Positions 8,701 to 18,332 of a stretch of 64,000 nt of DNA are shown here, piece after piece (positions within the stretch are counted from its first letter, which is position 1; each line of letters begins with the position of its first letter). A program made the position numbers and the translations under genes. The notes beneath the pieces are model-generated. The model was given only the letters and a program-made list of their open reading frames with translations, did no database searches and had not been told where the DNA came from. Origin of the DNA: Dyadobacter sp. UC 10 (GTDB lineage: Bacteria; Bacteroidota; Bacteroidia; Cytophagales; Spirosomataceae); NCBI RefSeq assembly GCF_008369915.1, contig NZ_VSRN01000001.1, forward strand, positions 6,320,501 to 6,384,500, read 5' to 3'.

Positions 8701-11493
8701 AGTCTTCCGATATCCATTCGATAGTAGCCTTTTGTTCGATTTCAATACCGACAGGTGCGATTGAAAGTCGGTAACAGGAACAACGCACACGCATGCGATA
8801 ACTAATTTCAATACCGACAGGTGCGATTGAAAGTATACAAAGTCACAGGTAGACAGCATTGTTAGCAAGATATTTCAATACCGACAGGTGCGATTGAAAG
8901 CTGAAAACTATCTATCATTTACAAGGAGTTGAATGATTTCAATACCGACAGGTGCGATTGAAAGCAAAAACCAGGACGTTACCCACATCAGGAAAATGTA
9001 ATTTCAATACCGACAGGTGCGATTGAAAGAGGGCGCAGGGTGTTGTATTACATGAACCAGTTCGATTTCAATACCGACAGGTGCGATTGAAAGGTGGAGC
9101 GAGGTTGGAGGCTGGACAGCGACTACAAAATTTCAATACCGACAGGTGCGATTGAAAGCGTAGTTTATCTTCCTTTTCATTTCAACAGATATTTAATTTC
9201 AATACCGACAGGTGCGATTGAAAGCTTCTTGTTTCAATTTGGATCAGCACATTCATTTTAATTTCAATACCGACAGGTGCGATTGAAAGGCAACAACGAT
9301 CGGTAATAGCGTCATGCAAGATACATTTCAATACCGACAGGTGCGATTGAAAGAGGGCTGGTGTACCGAATCAATGGTAAATCCTTCGATTTCAATACCG
9401 ACAGGTGCGATTGAAAGGAAGAAAACAGGGCATTAACGAATGCATTGAGGATATATTTCAATACCGACAGGTGCGATTGAAAGGAAGGTAGACAATCCTT
9501 ATCTATCAGCGTTCATAACATTTCAATACCGACAGGTGCGATTGAAAGCCGAAAGATAGAAGGTTTTTAAAAGGCTGGATTGCCATTTCAATACCGACAG
9601 GTGCGATTGAAAGCTTAAACTTCAAGTTTTTGACTTTGGGTTTAACGCATTTCAATACCGACAGGTGCGATTGAAAGCAGTGTCACCACAACAAGCGCAA
9701 TGCTTCTATGGGAATTTCAATACCGACAGGTGCGATTGAAAGTAACTCGACAACGACTGTTTGAAGTCCTGGCACTACATTTCAATACCGACAGGTGCGA
9801 TTGAAAGCTAGTACTGGATCAGTGCCGCGACAGATGATTTTGATTTCAATACCGACAGGTGCGATTGAAAGCGAAAAAAGCCTGACAACTGCAATACATA
9901 AAGGCTAATTTCAATACCGACAGGTGCGATTGAAAGGAGTCAGTAATACCATACCCCGCAATCGTTGTAGGGATTTCAATACCGACAGGTGCGATTGAAA
10001 GAAATGGAAAATCGCGGATCCTGCTGGGTTTTTATCAATTTCAATACCGACAGGTGCGATTGAAAGTCTTTTCTTATCGTGTCGCCATCGGTGATACTAT
10101 CCCATTTCAATACCGACAGGTGCGATTGAAAGTCGCCAACAAACACAACGAAGAGTGCCCGATAGTTCGATTTCAATACCGACAGGTGCGATTGAAAGCC
10201 TGCTCGGCTAGGTTCTTGCGTGTGTACTTGAAATCATTTCAATACCGACAGGTGCGATTGAAAGATGTAGGTAAAGCCGCGCTCGACCAGATCACCATAT
10301 TTCAATACCGACAGGTGCGATTGAAAGCCTGCCGAAACGTGCAATAATTGCCACAGACTTACAATTTCAATACCGACAGGTGCGATTGAAAGAGGAAGGG
10401 AAGCCCGCACGTGGCTGACATTGTTACATTTCAATACCGACAGGTGCGATTGAAAGGCAGGATTTCAACCCGGTAAATAACAGGGTCAACATCATTTCAA
10501 TACCGACAGGTGCGATTGAAAGAAGAATATTCCCAGGGGTTCAGTTTCAGGGATATGTATTTCAATACCGACAGGTGCGATTGAAAGATGAAGAAGCGTG
10601 TAGAAAGGTGTTTGAGTTCTTTGATTTCAATACCGACAGGTGCGATTGAAAGGATGGTCTTTCGCTTCTTAGGCGGCCTATCAACCTTATTTCAATACCG
10701 ACAGGTGCGATTGAAAGAGTCTTAAATCAAATGTTGGATAAGCAATACAAGGATTTCAATACCGACAGGTGCGATTGAAGGCAGTAACAGGAACAACCCA
10801 CACGCACGCTATAACTACATTTCAATACCGACAGGTGCGATTGAAAGTTTCTTCTCTGTACCCTTCTGAACCCTGTTTAAAGATTTCAATACCGACAGGT
10901 GCGATTGAAAGAGAGGGTTTTGAGCCAGAAGGTGTAAGTAACTACCAAATTTCAATACCGACAGGTGCGATTGAAAGTATTAATCAGGCCATCGGCATTG
11001 GACGAGTGGCTTAATTTCAATACCGACAGGTGCGATTGAAAGATGGGTAAGTAATGTTGAAATTAGCAGAGGTTTAGAATTTCAATACCGACAGGTGCGA
11101 TTGAAAGGCGTGGTTGGTCAGGTGGACAAATCATTAGCCAAGAAATTTCAATACCGACAGGTGCGATTGAAAGTTAAATGAGCGCATCAAGCTAGCAACT
11201 AAAACCTAATTTCAATACCGACAGGTGCGATTGAAAGTTCCGGATCAATGGCAGTCTCTTAGAGCTACCAGAATTTCAATACCGACAGGTGCGATTGAAA
11301 GTCCCGTTTTAATAAAGGATTGAACATGAAAACAGAATTTCAATACCGACAGGTGCGATTGAAAGTTCGATGCGGCGCAGAACGAAAAACCAGGAGCTTA
11401 ATTTCAATACCGACAGGTGCGATTGAAAGGTTGATATTTTACATCGCCCACCATGTGATATTACATTTCAATACCGACAGGTGCGATTGAAAG
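5736..11493 (-). CRISPR. CRISPR array: 89 repeats of 29 bp, 88 spacers of 34-38 bp
   Basis: On the plus strand the repeat starts ATTTCAATACC and ends GCGATTGAAAG. Hand counting gives 89 copies with a unit period of 63-67 bp. Nearly all copies are identical. The leftmost copy (5736-5764) has two changes (GGCACG for GACAGG), and the copy at 10753-10781 ends GAAGG instead of GAAAG. The terminal changes put the trailer at the left and the leader at the right, next to cas2, so the array is probably transcribed leftward with the cas genes. The transcript repeat would start CTTTCAATCGC and end GGTATTGAAAT, the semi-palindromic form usual for type I-B, giving an AUUGAAAU crRNA handle if Cas6 cuts 8 nt from the end. 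Spacers at 8768-8804 and 10782-10818 are near-duplicates. No spacer was searched against databases. Confidence 0.98.
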
Positions 11494-11724
11494 CCGGGTC
11501 AAAAATATGGATTATGGCTTGTAGAATGCGGTTTTTACAACAAAAAAGAATAAAAAAATCGTCATCCCCTAAAAGCGCTAGAAACGTCCGGGGATGACGA
11601 CATGCCCGTTTAGCCCTTACAAAGCGTTTTTTGCTAGCATTGCTCTTTGTCGAGAGCGGGCAATTTTTTAAGATCCAAAAAAAGGCGGACGGCTTTGAGG
11701 TTGACGACCAGACAATGATCTAAC
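11494..11724 (-). promoter_or_regulatory. Probable CRISPR leader
   Basis: The 231 bp between the last intact repeat and the cas2 stop. The part next to the array is AT-rich with A-tracts (11537-11558). On the minus strand TATTTTTG (11507-11500) matches the Bacteroidota -7 consensus and would start transcription almost at the first repeat, though no -33 box is at the usual distance. The region contains the inverted repeat at 11560-11599. Leader identity is inferred from array polarity and from the position beside the adaptation genes. Confidence 0.6.
11560..11599. repeat. 10-bp perfect inverted repeat in the CRISPR leader
   Basis: CGTCATCCCC (11560-11569) and GGGGATGACG (11590-11599) are perfect arms around 20 nt. 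A second, looser pairing follows: GCCCG near 11604 with CGGGC near 11657, and ACAAAG near 11620 with CTTTGT near 11645. On the minus strand the first hairpin is followed by a T-rich tract (11558-11537), so it could end the cas2 transcript. Alternatively it could be a binding site for the integration machinery. Confidence 0.55.
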
Positions 11725-11988
11725 TTACAGAAAACGAGAGCGTTCCCCTTTTTCTTCTCCCAAGGAAATTCTATCAACATATCGTTCATCTCTTAGTTGG
11801 TAAAAGATCACACCATCACTGTCTTTCATTAGTTGATCAGCCTCAGTTTCTAATGATTTAAACTGAGAATGGGTGAGCTCTCCTTCGAAGACTGAATTTT
11901 GAATCCACGTCAAATATCGCCGAAAAAGTTTAAGCATTCTTCCGACACGCTTCTGATTGACATCATAAACAGCAATATAGTACGGCAT
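11725..11988 (-). CDS. cas2: CRISPR-associated endoribonuclease Cas2
   Basis: Structural partner of Cas1 in the spacer-integration complex. The 87-residue length is typical. The N-terminus (MPYYIAVYDVNQKRVGRMLKLFRRYLTWIQNSVFEGEL) shows the ferredoxin-like first strand with Asp9 in YDV and the standard xSVFEG strand of Cas2. It is the last cas gene, 65 nt after cas1, and faces the array leader. No key residue is missing. Confidence 0.95.
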   Translation of the reverse strand: MPYYIAVYDVNQKRVGRMLKLFRRYLTWIQNSVFEGELTHSQFKSLETEADQLMKDSDGVIFYQLRDERYVDRISLGEEKGERSRFL

Positions 11989-12054
11989 AAATTTAAAGCA
12001 ATAATATGTTTCAGTACGTCAAAGAACATTTCAACTTATAACACGGATTTGGTT

Positions 12055-13140
12055 TCACCACCACATGTGCAATCCCTGATAAGTGTTGCCCGCCGGATCG
12101 CTGAGGTGACGAATCAATTTATAGCATTCCAGACGTATTAATCGCTCATAGGAAACTTTTTTATCCAATGCACGATGATGTACAGTTTTACTAAGTCGTT
12201 CATCCCAGTGTTGTACAAAAATTTTACGCCCCGCATCAGATAGGTAGCAACCTCCGAGATGTTTCTCAAAATGCTTTGAATTTATTTCTCCTGTCTTAAG
12301 TAGTCGAAAAATCGCTCTGTCTACCAAGAGCGGTTTGAATATCTCCGCAATATCCAGAGAAAGTGAAAATCTACGATCCCCTGGTTCATGAAGAAACGCT
12401 ATCGTAGGATCAAGGGCTGTTCGATAAATTTGTCTCACGACTGTGCTATAACAGAGAGAATTTCCAAACGAAATCAATGCATTGAGTTCGTTCGAAGGTG
12501 GCCGTCGTTCGCGTTTATTCATCGGGAATTTTGAGGCGACTTCCTTTCCCAGAAAATGTGGCCATAACTTATAATATCTGTCCCGAATACGCCCCTCAAC
12601 GGCCATGAGAGTAAAAATATCCGTGGTAAGGGGTAGCGCACCACGATCCCGGACCAGCGCCTGCAAAGTAGCCTGCGTTTCTTGCTGTGCATCGCCCTCC
12701 AAGCGTGGCTGATAATATTTGATAACGCGCTCGATGTTAAACAAAGCAGCTTCCACGAATGCTTTCGCAAGTGTTAGTCTCCTTTTAGGACTTAAATAAT
12801 GGTGTGCTTGCTGAATACGTAATCGTCCGGAGAGTAGATTCTCCCTTGGATAGAGCGTGGCGGAATAATTGCCGTAATAGTCAAAAAAGAAAGCGGGCAC
12901 TCCTTGTTGCCCCAAAAACGTAATTAGTTTGGAATTGATGTCTATTTCACCAAACAAAAACAAGCTATCCACGCTCTCTATTGGAAATTGAGTCCGTCCT
13001 CCGTCTGGAAGAGAAGACGGCACTCCTTCGTCCTCTGGTGAATCGTCCGGTAGCCTTTCACCGGAGGTTTTTTCCAAAGCCAGGGTGTTATGCTGACGCT
13101 TTAATCGTCCGCTCGAAAATAAATAATACGGTCGTTTCAT
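12055..13140 (-). CDS. cas1: CRISPR-associated integrase Cas1
   Basis: Catalyses spacer integration together with Cas2. The metal-binding catalytic residues are visible: Glu182 in AVEGRIRDRYY, His251 in FLHEPG, and Asp263/Glu266 in SLDIAEIFKP. At 361 residues it is longer than most type I-B Cas1 proteins (about 330). The surplus is an acidic, proline-rich stretch at residues about 22-50 (between NTLALEK and FPIESVDSLFLFGE) that interrupts the N-terminal beta domain. It lies between cas4 and cas2, and the three form the adaptation module. Confidence 0.97.
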   Translation of the reverse strand: MKRPYYLFSSGRLKRQHNTLALEKTSGERLPDDSPEDEGVPSSLPDGGRTQFPIESVDSLFLFGEIDINSKLITFLGQQGVPAFFFDYYGNYSATLYPRENLLSGRLRIQQAHHYLSPKRRLTLAKAFVEAALFNIERVIKYYQPRLEGDAQQETQATLQALVRDRGALPLTTDIFTLMAVEGRIRDRYYKLWPHFLGKEVASKFPMNKRERRPPSNELNALISFGNSLCYSTVVRQIYRTALDPTIAFLHEPGDRRFSLSLDIAEIFKPLLVDRAIFRLLKTGEINSKHFEKHLGGCYLSDAGRKIFVQHWDERLSKTVHHRALDKKVSYERLIRLECYKLIRHLSDPAGNTYQGLHMWW

Positions 13141-13174
13141 TCGCTGTTAAAATTTGTTGATTCAATAAAACGAA

Positions 13175-13723
13175 TTATCCGAAGCACAACTCCTCAAAAG
13201 AACACTTGGCACAAAAGCTTCGTTGGGTTAGAACCGGAGGTGGAATTTCCTGAATTGCAAGGCTACTTATTGCAGCGACGTTTTTTTCAAGTTCAAGGTA
13301 ATGTTCGGCTTCAAGGAAGACAGCCTCTGTTCTGCGTAAAAGAGGATAGTCCAGCTGTCCACTGAATGGTACGCCGTCTGCACGGGTAACTCCGTTTCTA
13401 TACAGCAACCAAAGGTAAAACCTGAGTTGCCAACGGTGCGCGTCTTCACATGAACGACCTTTTTTAGTTTCATGTAAAACACCGTGTTTCAGATTCGCCC
13501 GATCGATTTTTCCAACCAATGGTGTTCCGTCAGGGGCTTCGGCTTCTATTTCGAGATGTTTATCAGACCGGGCGTAAGAGGACTCATCCAGCAGTCGCCC
13601 CAAAGCAACTGCGTCGGATTCCTGCTCCATTGCAATCCCTCGCAAAGACCACCACGCCTTGCGAGGGCACAAACGATAGTAGCCGATGAGCATTCCGCCG
13701 ATGCGGAGACTTTTCGAAATCAT
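13175..13723 (-). CDS. cas4: CRISPR-associated exonuclease Cas4
   Basis: RecB-family nuclease that trims prespacers and helps choose the PAM side before integration. In the 182-residue product the iron-sulfur cluster cysteines are visible: Cys19 (LCPRKAWW) and Cys171, Cys174 and Cys180 at the C-terminus (CAKCSFEELC). The nuclease motif shows as GKIDRA...HETKKGR, with the catalytic Asp, Glu and Lys. Its ATG overlaps the cas7 stop (ATGA), so it is translationally coupled to the effector genes. Confidence 0.95.
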   Translation of the reverse strand: MISKSLRIGGMLIGYYRLCPRKAWWSLRGIAMEQESDAVALGRLLDESSYARSDKHLEIEAEAPDGTPLVGKIDRANLKHGVLHETKKGRSCEDAHRWQLRFYLWLLYRNGVTRADGVPFSGQLDYPLLRRTEAVFLEAEHYLELEKNVAAISSLAIQEIPPPVLTQRSFCAKCSFEELCFG

Positions 13724-14760
13724 TTTTCGTAGTCGTAGTCTCTTAACAATCTTGTAATCGCTTGCTCTGCCTGATTCATTGCATCCGCAGCACCAACGAC
13801 ACCCCTTACATACCCTTTACAAGACAAAGAGATAAAGGTATCAACACCTTCAAACGTGTCTACCACTGGATCTGCTCTTCGAGCTTCCTCTTCACTAAGA
13901 TCAGCCCGAATCGCAGAAGCAATTAGCCCGGCATTTTCACTTAATGCCAATGCTAAGGTAGTTTGCGGGCTATATGTACGAGCTTGGTTACTGGTAATGT
14001 GCCATTCGACTAATGCCTTCGCCAAGGATGGAATAAGCTTTTCCCGACGGATAGCCGGGCATATCAGTCGGTCTCCGTCGTCAGATAGAATCCAATTTTC
14101 TTGTTTCAATCGCTCAATAGTTTCTTTATCAACTTCGGGTTCATGTTGATTTAAAGAAATACTAAAAAGGCGAGATCGGTCAATAGCAATATCATAAACA
14201 AACAAACCAGTAGTGCGGACATTTTCTGGAATCCAATTACGACGCGGTAGCGTACGTTGCTTACTCTCCAAGTATTCGTCAATTTGTTCCTCTGACAGCT
14301 CTGTACCGGAAGCATTTAATACTCGAACTGGGTGTTGGCCTGGTTTGTCACTTCGGTCAAATGTGAGATTTTCGGAGTTTAAACTTACCAAGAGAGGATG
14401 TAATGGTCGCATGGCCGAAATTGATAATGGACTACGGCGTTTAAGGGTTACGACACCGGGTCTTGCACGCATCCATCCACCGATAAGCTGATCCGCATAG
14501 GAAGGATCGCACGGAGACCAAGGCTCCTTGTTACTTAGGGCGTCATCCTTTGTGATCTCATAATTAAACGTAATTGGCGCACGTGCCTCACCTGTTTCTT
14601 CCGCCAAAAAATCAAGAAGAGAACGTTTTACTTGCTGACCACTAGAATATGCAACCGATTTGCCAAAGGTTGGATCGTAGTATTTCTTTTGTCCTTCCTG
14701 AACAGAGAAAACGGTATGTTCAGCGAGTTTCAGCCCACGCAAATAGAAATAAGGTTTCAT
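13720..14760 (-). CDS. cas7: Cascade backbone protein Cas7 (DevR/Cst2-like)
   Basis: RAMP-fold protein that coats the crRNA in Cascade. The 346-residue product opens with a strand FYLRGLKLAEHTVFSV. It then has a KRRSPLSISAMRPLHP segment, a pattern seen in the DevR/Cst2 group of Cas7, and ends with a glycine-containing region (SCKGYVRGVVG). Location between cas8 and cas4 and size support the call; assignment within Cas7 subfamilies is by recall. It could also fall in the related P. gingivalis-type (Csp1) group. It overlaps cas4 by 4 nt. Confidence 0.85.
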   Translation of the reverse strand: MKPYFYLRGLKLAEHTVFSVQEGQKKYYDPTFGKSVAYSSGQQVKRSLLDFLAEETGEARAPITFNYEITKDDALSNKEPWSPCDPSYADQLIGGWMRARPGVVTLKRRSPLSISAMRPLHPLLVSLNSENLTFDRSDKPGQHPVRVLNASGTELSEEQIDEYLESKQRTLPRRNWIPENVRTTGLFVYDIAIDRSRLFSISLNQHEPEVDKETIERLKQENWILSDDGDRLICPAIRREKLIPSLAKALVEWHITSNQARTYSPQTTLALALSENAGLIASAIRADLSEEEARRADPVVDTFEGVDTFISLSCKGYVRGVVGAADAMNQAEQAITRLLRDYDYEK

Positions 14761-14794
14761 AAGAATATATTAGTTTAAAATAAGTGATTCTGAA

Positions 14795-16120
14795 CTATTT
14801 CGCCTGTGCAACTGCATACTTCAATTTAAGCAATGCCATGAAGAGGGGGAAGTCTGTTAGAGGCATTAATACTACTGTTTCACCAAGCTCATCAAAGGCT
14901 ATTTTTTCGGCTTCATTTTGCTTGACAAAGTCTGCCAACTTTTCAATAAACTGCCTGCGATTTGAAGATTTTAGCAGATCATCCACTGCGTTGCTCGTGA
15001 CCTTTTTTCCGCGATCTCCCTGGCTACTAAAGTCTTTCAGTATCACAGCAATCTTCTTGGTCAAATCAATAAGTTGTTGGTTGTTTAACATGGCGATTAT
15101 CCAGGTTTGATAAAAATTGTACGTTAAAAGAATACTGTCGTTTAGATTTTTAGGTGTTTTGAACGGCTTCCCTTCACCATGAATACTTGGAATATGCTCA
15201 CGTAATTGTTTGGGTTCCAGCGCAGGGATTCCGATTTTCCCTAATTCACAGGCTTTCTGAAAACCGAGAGCTGTATCATAAAGTGTTGCCAAAGAATCCG
15301 TACTGACAATAATGGATTCCACTTTACTGATTTTTTGATACAACTCCTTAAAGGATCGAACAGCGGGCAATTCCATTGAAACAAACCCAATAGTTGTATT
15401 CATTTGACTCAGGGAGTAGACATAGGTGTTAATTATTTGTTTAGGCATCTTTTCAGCCAAGGCAAAAATAACTTTTACCCATGGTGTCGTTTCCACGCTT
15501 GCGGTGCCGGTTTTAGAGTCTGTTTTGATCTCAGGCTGCTGATTAGCAAAAGGATAATTGGCATCGTAAAGGCCATCGAAAGCATTTGTTATCCAATATC
15601 CATTCCATGTATTGATTTGATGGGGTTTTAGGTTTGGCGTTTGTGTCAGGTACTCACGATACCGAAACCAACCATCATACAAAGCCAATAACACTTCGTC
15701 AGAATCTATTAGAAGATTCAATCCTCCACTCACTCCAACGCCCATTGCCGCTCCAATCCAAGACGCATATACTTCGTGAGAGGTAATGGGAAGAAGTATG
15801 TCTGTTACTTGACCTGATGTACCCGCTGAGCTTTCAGCGGCAGCTCCACCTAAGAAAAATGAGCCATCCGGTGCGTCCTTCTGTATTTTAGCGTGCTGAC
15901 CTGTCAGGGCCTTTGCTAAAACATCAGAGGTTAAAGGAATCTTCCCCTTTTGTTTGTATGCTTGATCAAACTTTGAGTTGTTCACATGTTGCAAATACCT
16001 TTCGTTTAAAAAAAACAGGGGTATATACACTTCATCATAGAACTCCTGGGCGCTTCGGTTTTTACCTTCGCGATTATTCACCAACTCAATAAGCCTTTTT
16101 CCAATGTAAGCTGTATACAT
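14795..16120 (-). CDS. Cascade large subunit, Cas8-like, divergent
   Basis: A 441-residue protein in the slot of the large subunit, which recognises the PAM and recruits Cas3. I cannot match it to a specific Cas8 family by motif. It has no zinc-finger cysteines and no nuclease motif. It has a Gly/Ala-rich stretch (ASWIGAAMGVGVSGGLNLL, residues about 125-143) and a helical, Lys-rich C-terminal third that may include the function of a small subunit, since no separate cas11 gene exists. It lies between cas3 and cas7, starting 2 nt before the cas3 stop position. The call rests mainly on context. Confidence 0.7.
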   Translation of the reverse strand: MYTAYIGKRLIELVNNREGKNRSAQEFYDEVYIPLFFLNERYLQHVNNSKFDQAYKQKGKIPLTSDVLAKALTGQHAKIQKDAPDGSFFLGGAAAESSAGTSGQVTDILLPITSHEVYASWIGAAMGVGVSGGLNLLIDSDEVLLALYDGWFRYREYLTQTPNLKPHQINTWNGYWITNAFDGLYDANYPFANQQPEIKTDSKTGTASVETTPWVKVIFALAEKMPKQIINTYVYSLSQMNTTIGFVSMELPAVRSFKELYQKISKVESIIVSTDSLATLYDTALGFQKACELGKIGIPALEPKQLREHIPSIHGEGKPFKTPKNLNDSILLTYNFYQTWIIAMLNNQQLIDLTKKIAVILKDFSSQGDRGKKVTSNAVDDLLKSSNRRQFIEKLADFVKQNEAEKIAFDELGETVVLMPLTDFPLFMALLKLKYAVAQAK

Positions 16121-16121
16121 A

Positions 16122-18332
16122 TCAAATGATTCGGTTAGTGGTAGGTACTGTTTGATTTCCGCCTGCCGTTTTTAAGACAAGCCCAAGGATCATATCATAG
16201 TTGTCATCTGGGATAACCGTGGGATAACTTCCTGTTTCCAAGCGTGGCCAGGCTCGTGCATAAGGAGCAATCGAACGCCATGGAACCGGTATTTCTAAAT
16301 TTTGGCGATCTTCCCCAAAAGAATCTATATAAGTCTTACTGTCTGATTGACGAACACAAAGTGCCCCCTCAATTTCCAAAGCATCAATCAATACCGATTT
16401 AGGACGGTGACAAAGAGTCCTTAAGGGCGCACTGTTGCCCGCCGCTAAATGCAAGTCAATCGAAGGAATTGCCACTTCGCCATAAACCAGATCAATCAAG
16501 TCTTGCAGCTCACTTTCGCGTAATAACCCATTGGGCAACATTTTATAGCTTCGCCGTACAACGTCGGGGTTATAAGGCAAAACATCTTTGTCAGTTTGGG
16601 AAGGAGCAATCACACAAACAGGCTGATATTTACCAATAGTATCGTAGGTGCGGCGACGATTTACACGTCCGAAGCGTTGTATCAAACTGTCCAATGGAGC
16701 GGCATCAGTCACTAAACGGTCAAAGGAAATGTCTAAGCTTACCTCAACCACCTGCGTGGCAATGACTAAACAAGGTCCTTTCTGCTTATCAAATTCACTA
16801 ATTCTTGCCTCTAATACGGCTCGATCACCTCGACGAAAACGACTGTGCACCAGCAAAATATTCAGGTTTGGAAATTGCTTTTTTGCCCATTCGTATCGTT
16901 GCTGAGCAGTACCTACCCGATTGCCTACAAATAATACCTTCTCTTGATTGTCAATGGCTTTCTCAACCGTTTTAAGAGCCTCTTCTTCGTCTTGGAGTTT
17001 TTCAACTTCATGCCGGTTGAATTTTTCTAATGCTCTTTTTCCAAACGTGACCCGATAAACGCGACGGTTGCCACCCAATACCTTGATGAGCTCATTCGCC
17101 AATGAGGTAGGGATAGTGGCGGTACCGATGTGTACCCGGCACTTAAGTTTCACCAGTTCTCTCACCAATTCAAGCATCATTGCCCGAGCCATGTCGTCGT
17201 AAACGTGTACTTCATCCAAGATTACATCGCAGCCGGCAATGTCCAACTTGGCAGCTTCGTGGCCACTGATGCCAAACACAATTGAGGCAATTTGGTGGGG
17301 CGTGGTAATTTTGATACTTGCTCCCGGATTTCGTTGAAGGGAAATTTCCTCTTCTACCCATTTGCCTTTTTCATCACGCATCTGAATTTTAGAGGCTGCG
17401 TGCGCTCTTCGGACGTCCGTTTGCTGTTCTTTTGGAAGACGTTTTTCTCCTTTACCGTTCAAGTTTTCGTCAATCCTTACGAACATGGCATTGATGGAAG
17501 CCTGAAAGGGTAAAGTATAAACAACCCTTCCACGGCAACGACGCAATAAAAAGTCGGTTTTTCCCGCACCAGTAGGTGCTATTACAAATGTATGGCGGGA
17601 GCGATGGTCAGCACGCAAGAGCGACAGCGGGTGTAAATCGGACTTACGCGAATAGTAGGTTAGGTCTGGTACTTGATAAAATGTTCTGACAAGAGGAGCT
17701 GCTTTCTCCATATACTCAGAGGCAAAATGGTCGGCCGCCATCAGTATACCCCGCCATTTTGACCACCCGTACTTCATACGATAACAATAGTCGTGAGCGA
17801 ACAGCAGAGCAGTTTTTGCTTCATCGAGTTCAATCGGCCGAAATTTTACTTTGAAATCCTTATGCTCAACTACGGGCTTCACCATCGCCGACCATACTTC
17901 CCAATGCTCTGCGTGTCGTAGAATCATTGCATCAATCCCATTCCGTTTGACCAAATCTATCAAACCGCGATTCCGCACATCGCCTAAGGCTGATTTGTGA
18001 TGGGCTGCTACCATTTCAATTAAAATCGGCCAATCTTTTTTGTCAAAAAGAGGTAAGAATAGCAAAGACGAAATCTCGTGACGATGTGGCTCCGAAATAA
18101 TTCTTTCATCATCACCCACTTCCCCTTTTACGGTACGCTGGAAGAAAATGTGAGCTTTGCCTAAATCGTGCAGTAAGGCACCAATTCTGGCCAATCGACG
18201 ATTAAAACCATGGCGACCGGCCATTATTGAAATTACGTCGGCTACCTGCTGCGTGTGAGCCAAGAGCGTCAATCCCCCCTGTTGAGGACTTTTAGCAAAT
18301 AGTACCATTTTATTCAAAAGGGTCAGATCCAA
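16122..18332 (-). CDS. cas3: CRISPR-associated helicase-nuclease Cas3 (HD + DExH)
   Basis: Unwinds and degrades target DNA after Cascade binding. In the 736-residue product the N-terminal HD nuclease domain has His26, His55-Asp56 (LLHDLGKAH) and His111-His112. The SF2 helicase has Walker A APTGAGKT at residues 252-259, the DEVH box at 373-376, SLDISFDRL, and the Q-R-GR-NRR motif VI (LIQRFGRVNRR). All catalytic motifs seem intact. The listed start overlaps cas5 by 23 nt; an ATG at 18308 (residue 9) would follow the cas5 stop directly and is equally possible. Lying between cas5 and cas8 is unusual for type I-B. Confidence 0.96.
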   Translation of the reverse strand: MDLTLLNKMVLFAKSPQQGGLTLLAHTQQVADVISIMAGRHGFNRRLARIGALLHDLGKAHIFFQRTVKGEVGDDERIISEPHRHEISSLLFLPLFDKKDWPILIEMVAAHHKSALGDVRNRGLIDLVKRNGIDAMILRHAEHWEVWSAMVKPVVEHKDFKVKFRPIELDEAKTALLFAHDYCYRMKYGWSKWRGILMAADHFASEYMEKAAPLVRTFYQVPDLTYYSRKSDLHPLSLLRADHRSRHTFVIAPTGAGKTDFLLRRCRGRVVYTLPFQASINAMFVRIDENLNGKGEKRLPKEQQTDVRRAHAASKIQMRDEKGKWVEEEISLQRNPGASIKITTPHQIASIVFGISGHEAAKLDIAGCDVILDEVHVYDDMARAMMLELVRELVKLKCRVHIGTATIPTSLANELIKVLGGNRRVYRVTFGKRALEKFNRHEVEKLQDEEEALKTVEKAIDNQEKVLFVGNRVGTAQQRYEWAKKQFPNLNILLVHSRFRRGDRAVLEARISEFDKQKGPCLVIATQVVEVSLDISFDRLVTDAAPLDSLIQRFGRVNRRRTYDTIGKYQPVCVIAPSQTDKDVLPYNPDVVRRSYKMLPNGLLRESELQDLIDLVYGEVAIPSIDLHLAAGNSAPLRTLCHRPKSVLIDALEIEGALCVRQSDSKTYIDSFGEDRQNLEIPVPWRSIAPYARAWPRLETGSYPTVIPDDNYDMILGLVLKTAGGNQTVPTTNRII

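Noticed and set aside
9001..11400. Shared string AAAAACCAGGA in two spacers (about 8965 and 11380) as further near-duplicates
   Set aside because: Only 11 bases match and the flanks differ; chance is enough.
5736..11493. Many open frames across the array encoding repetitive peptides (e.g. QYRQVRLK or SIAPVGIEI)
   Set aside because: They are translations of the CRISPR repeat in different frames, not genes.
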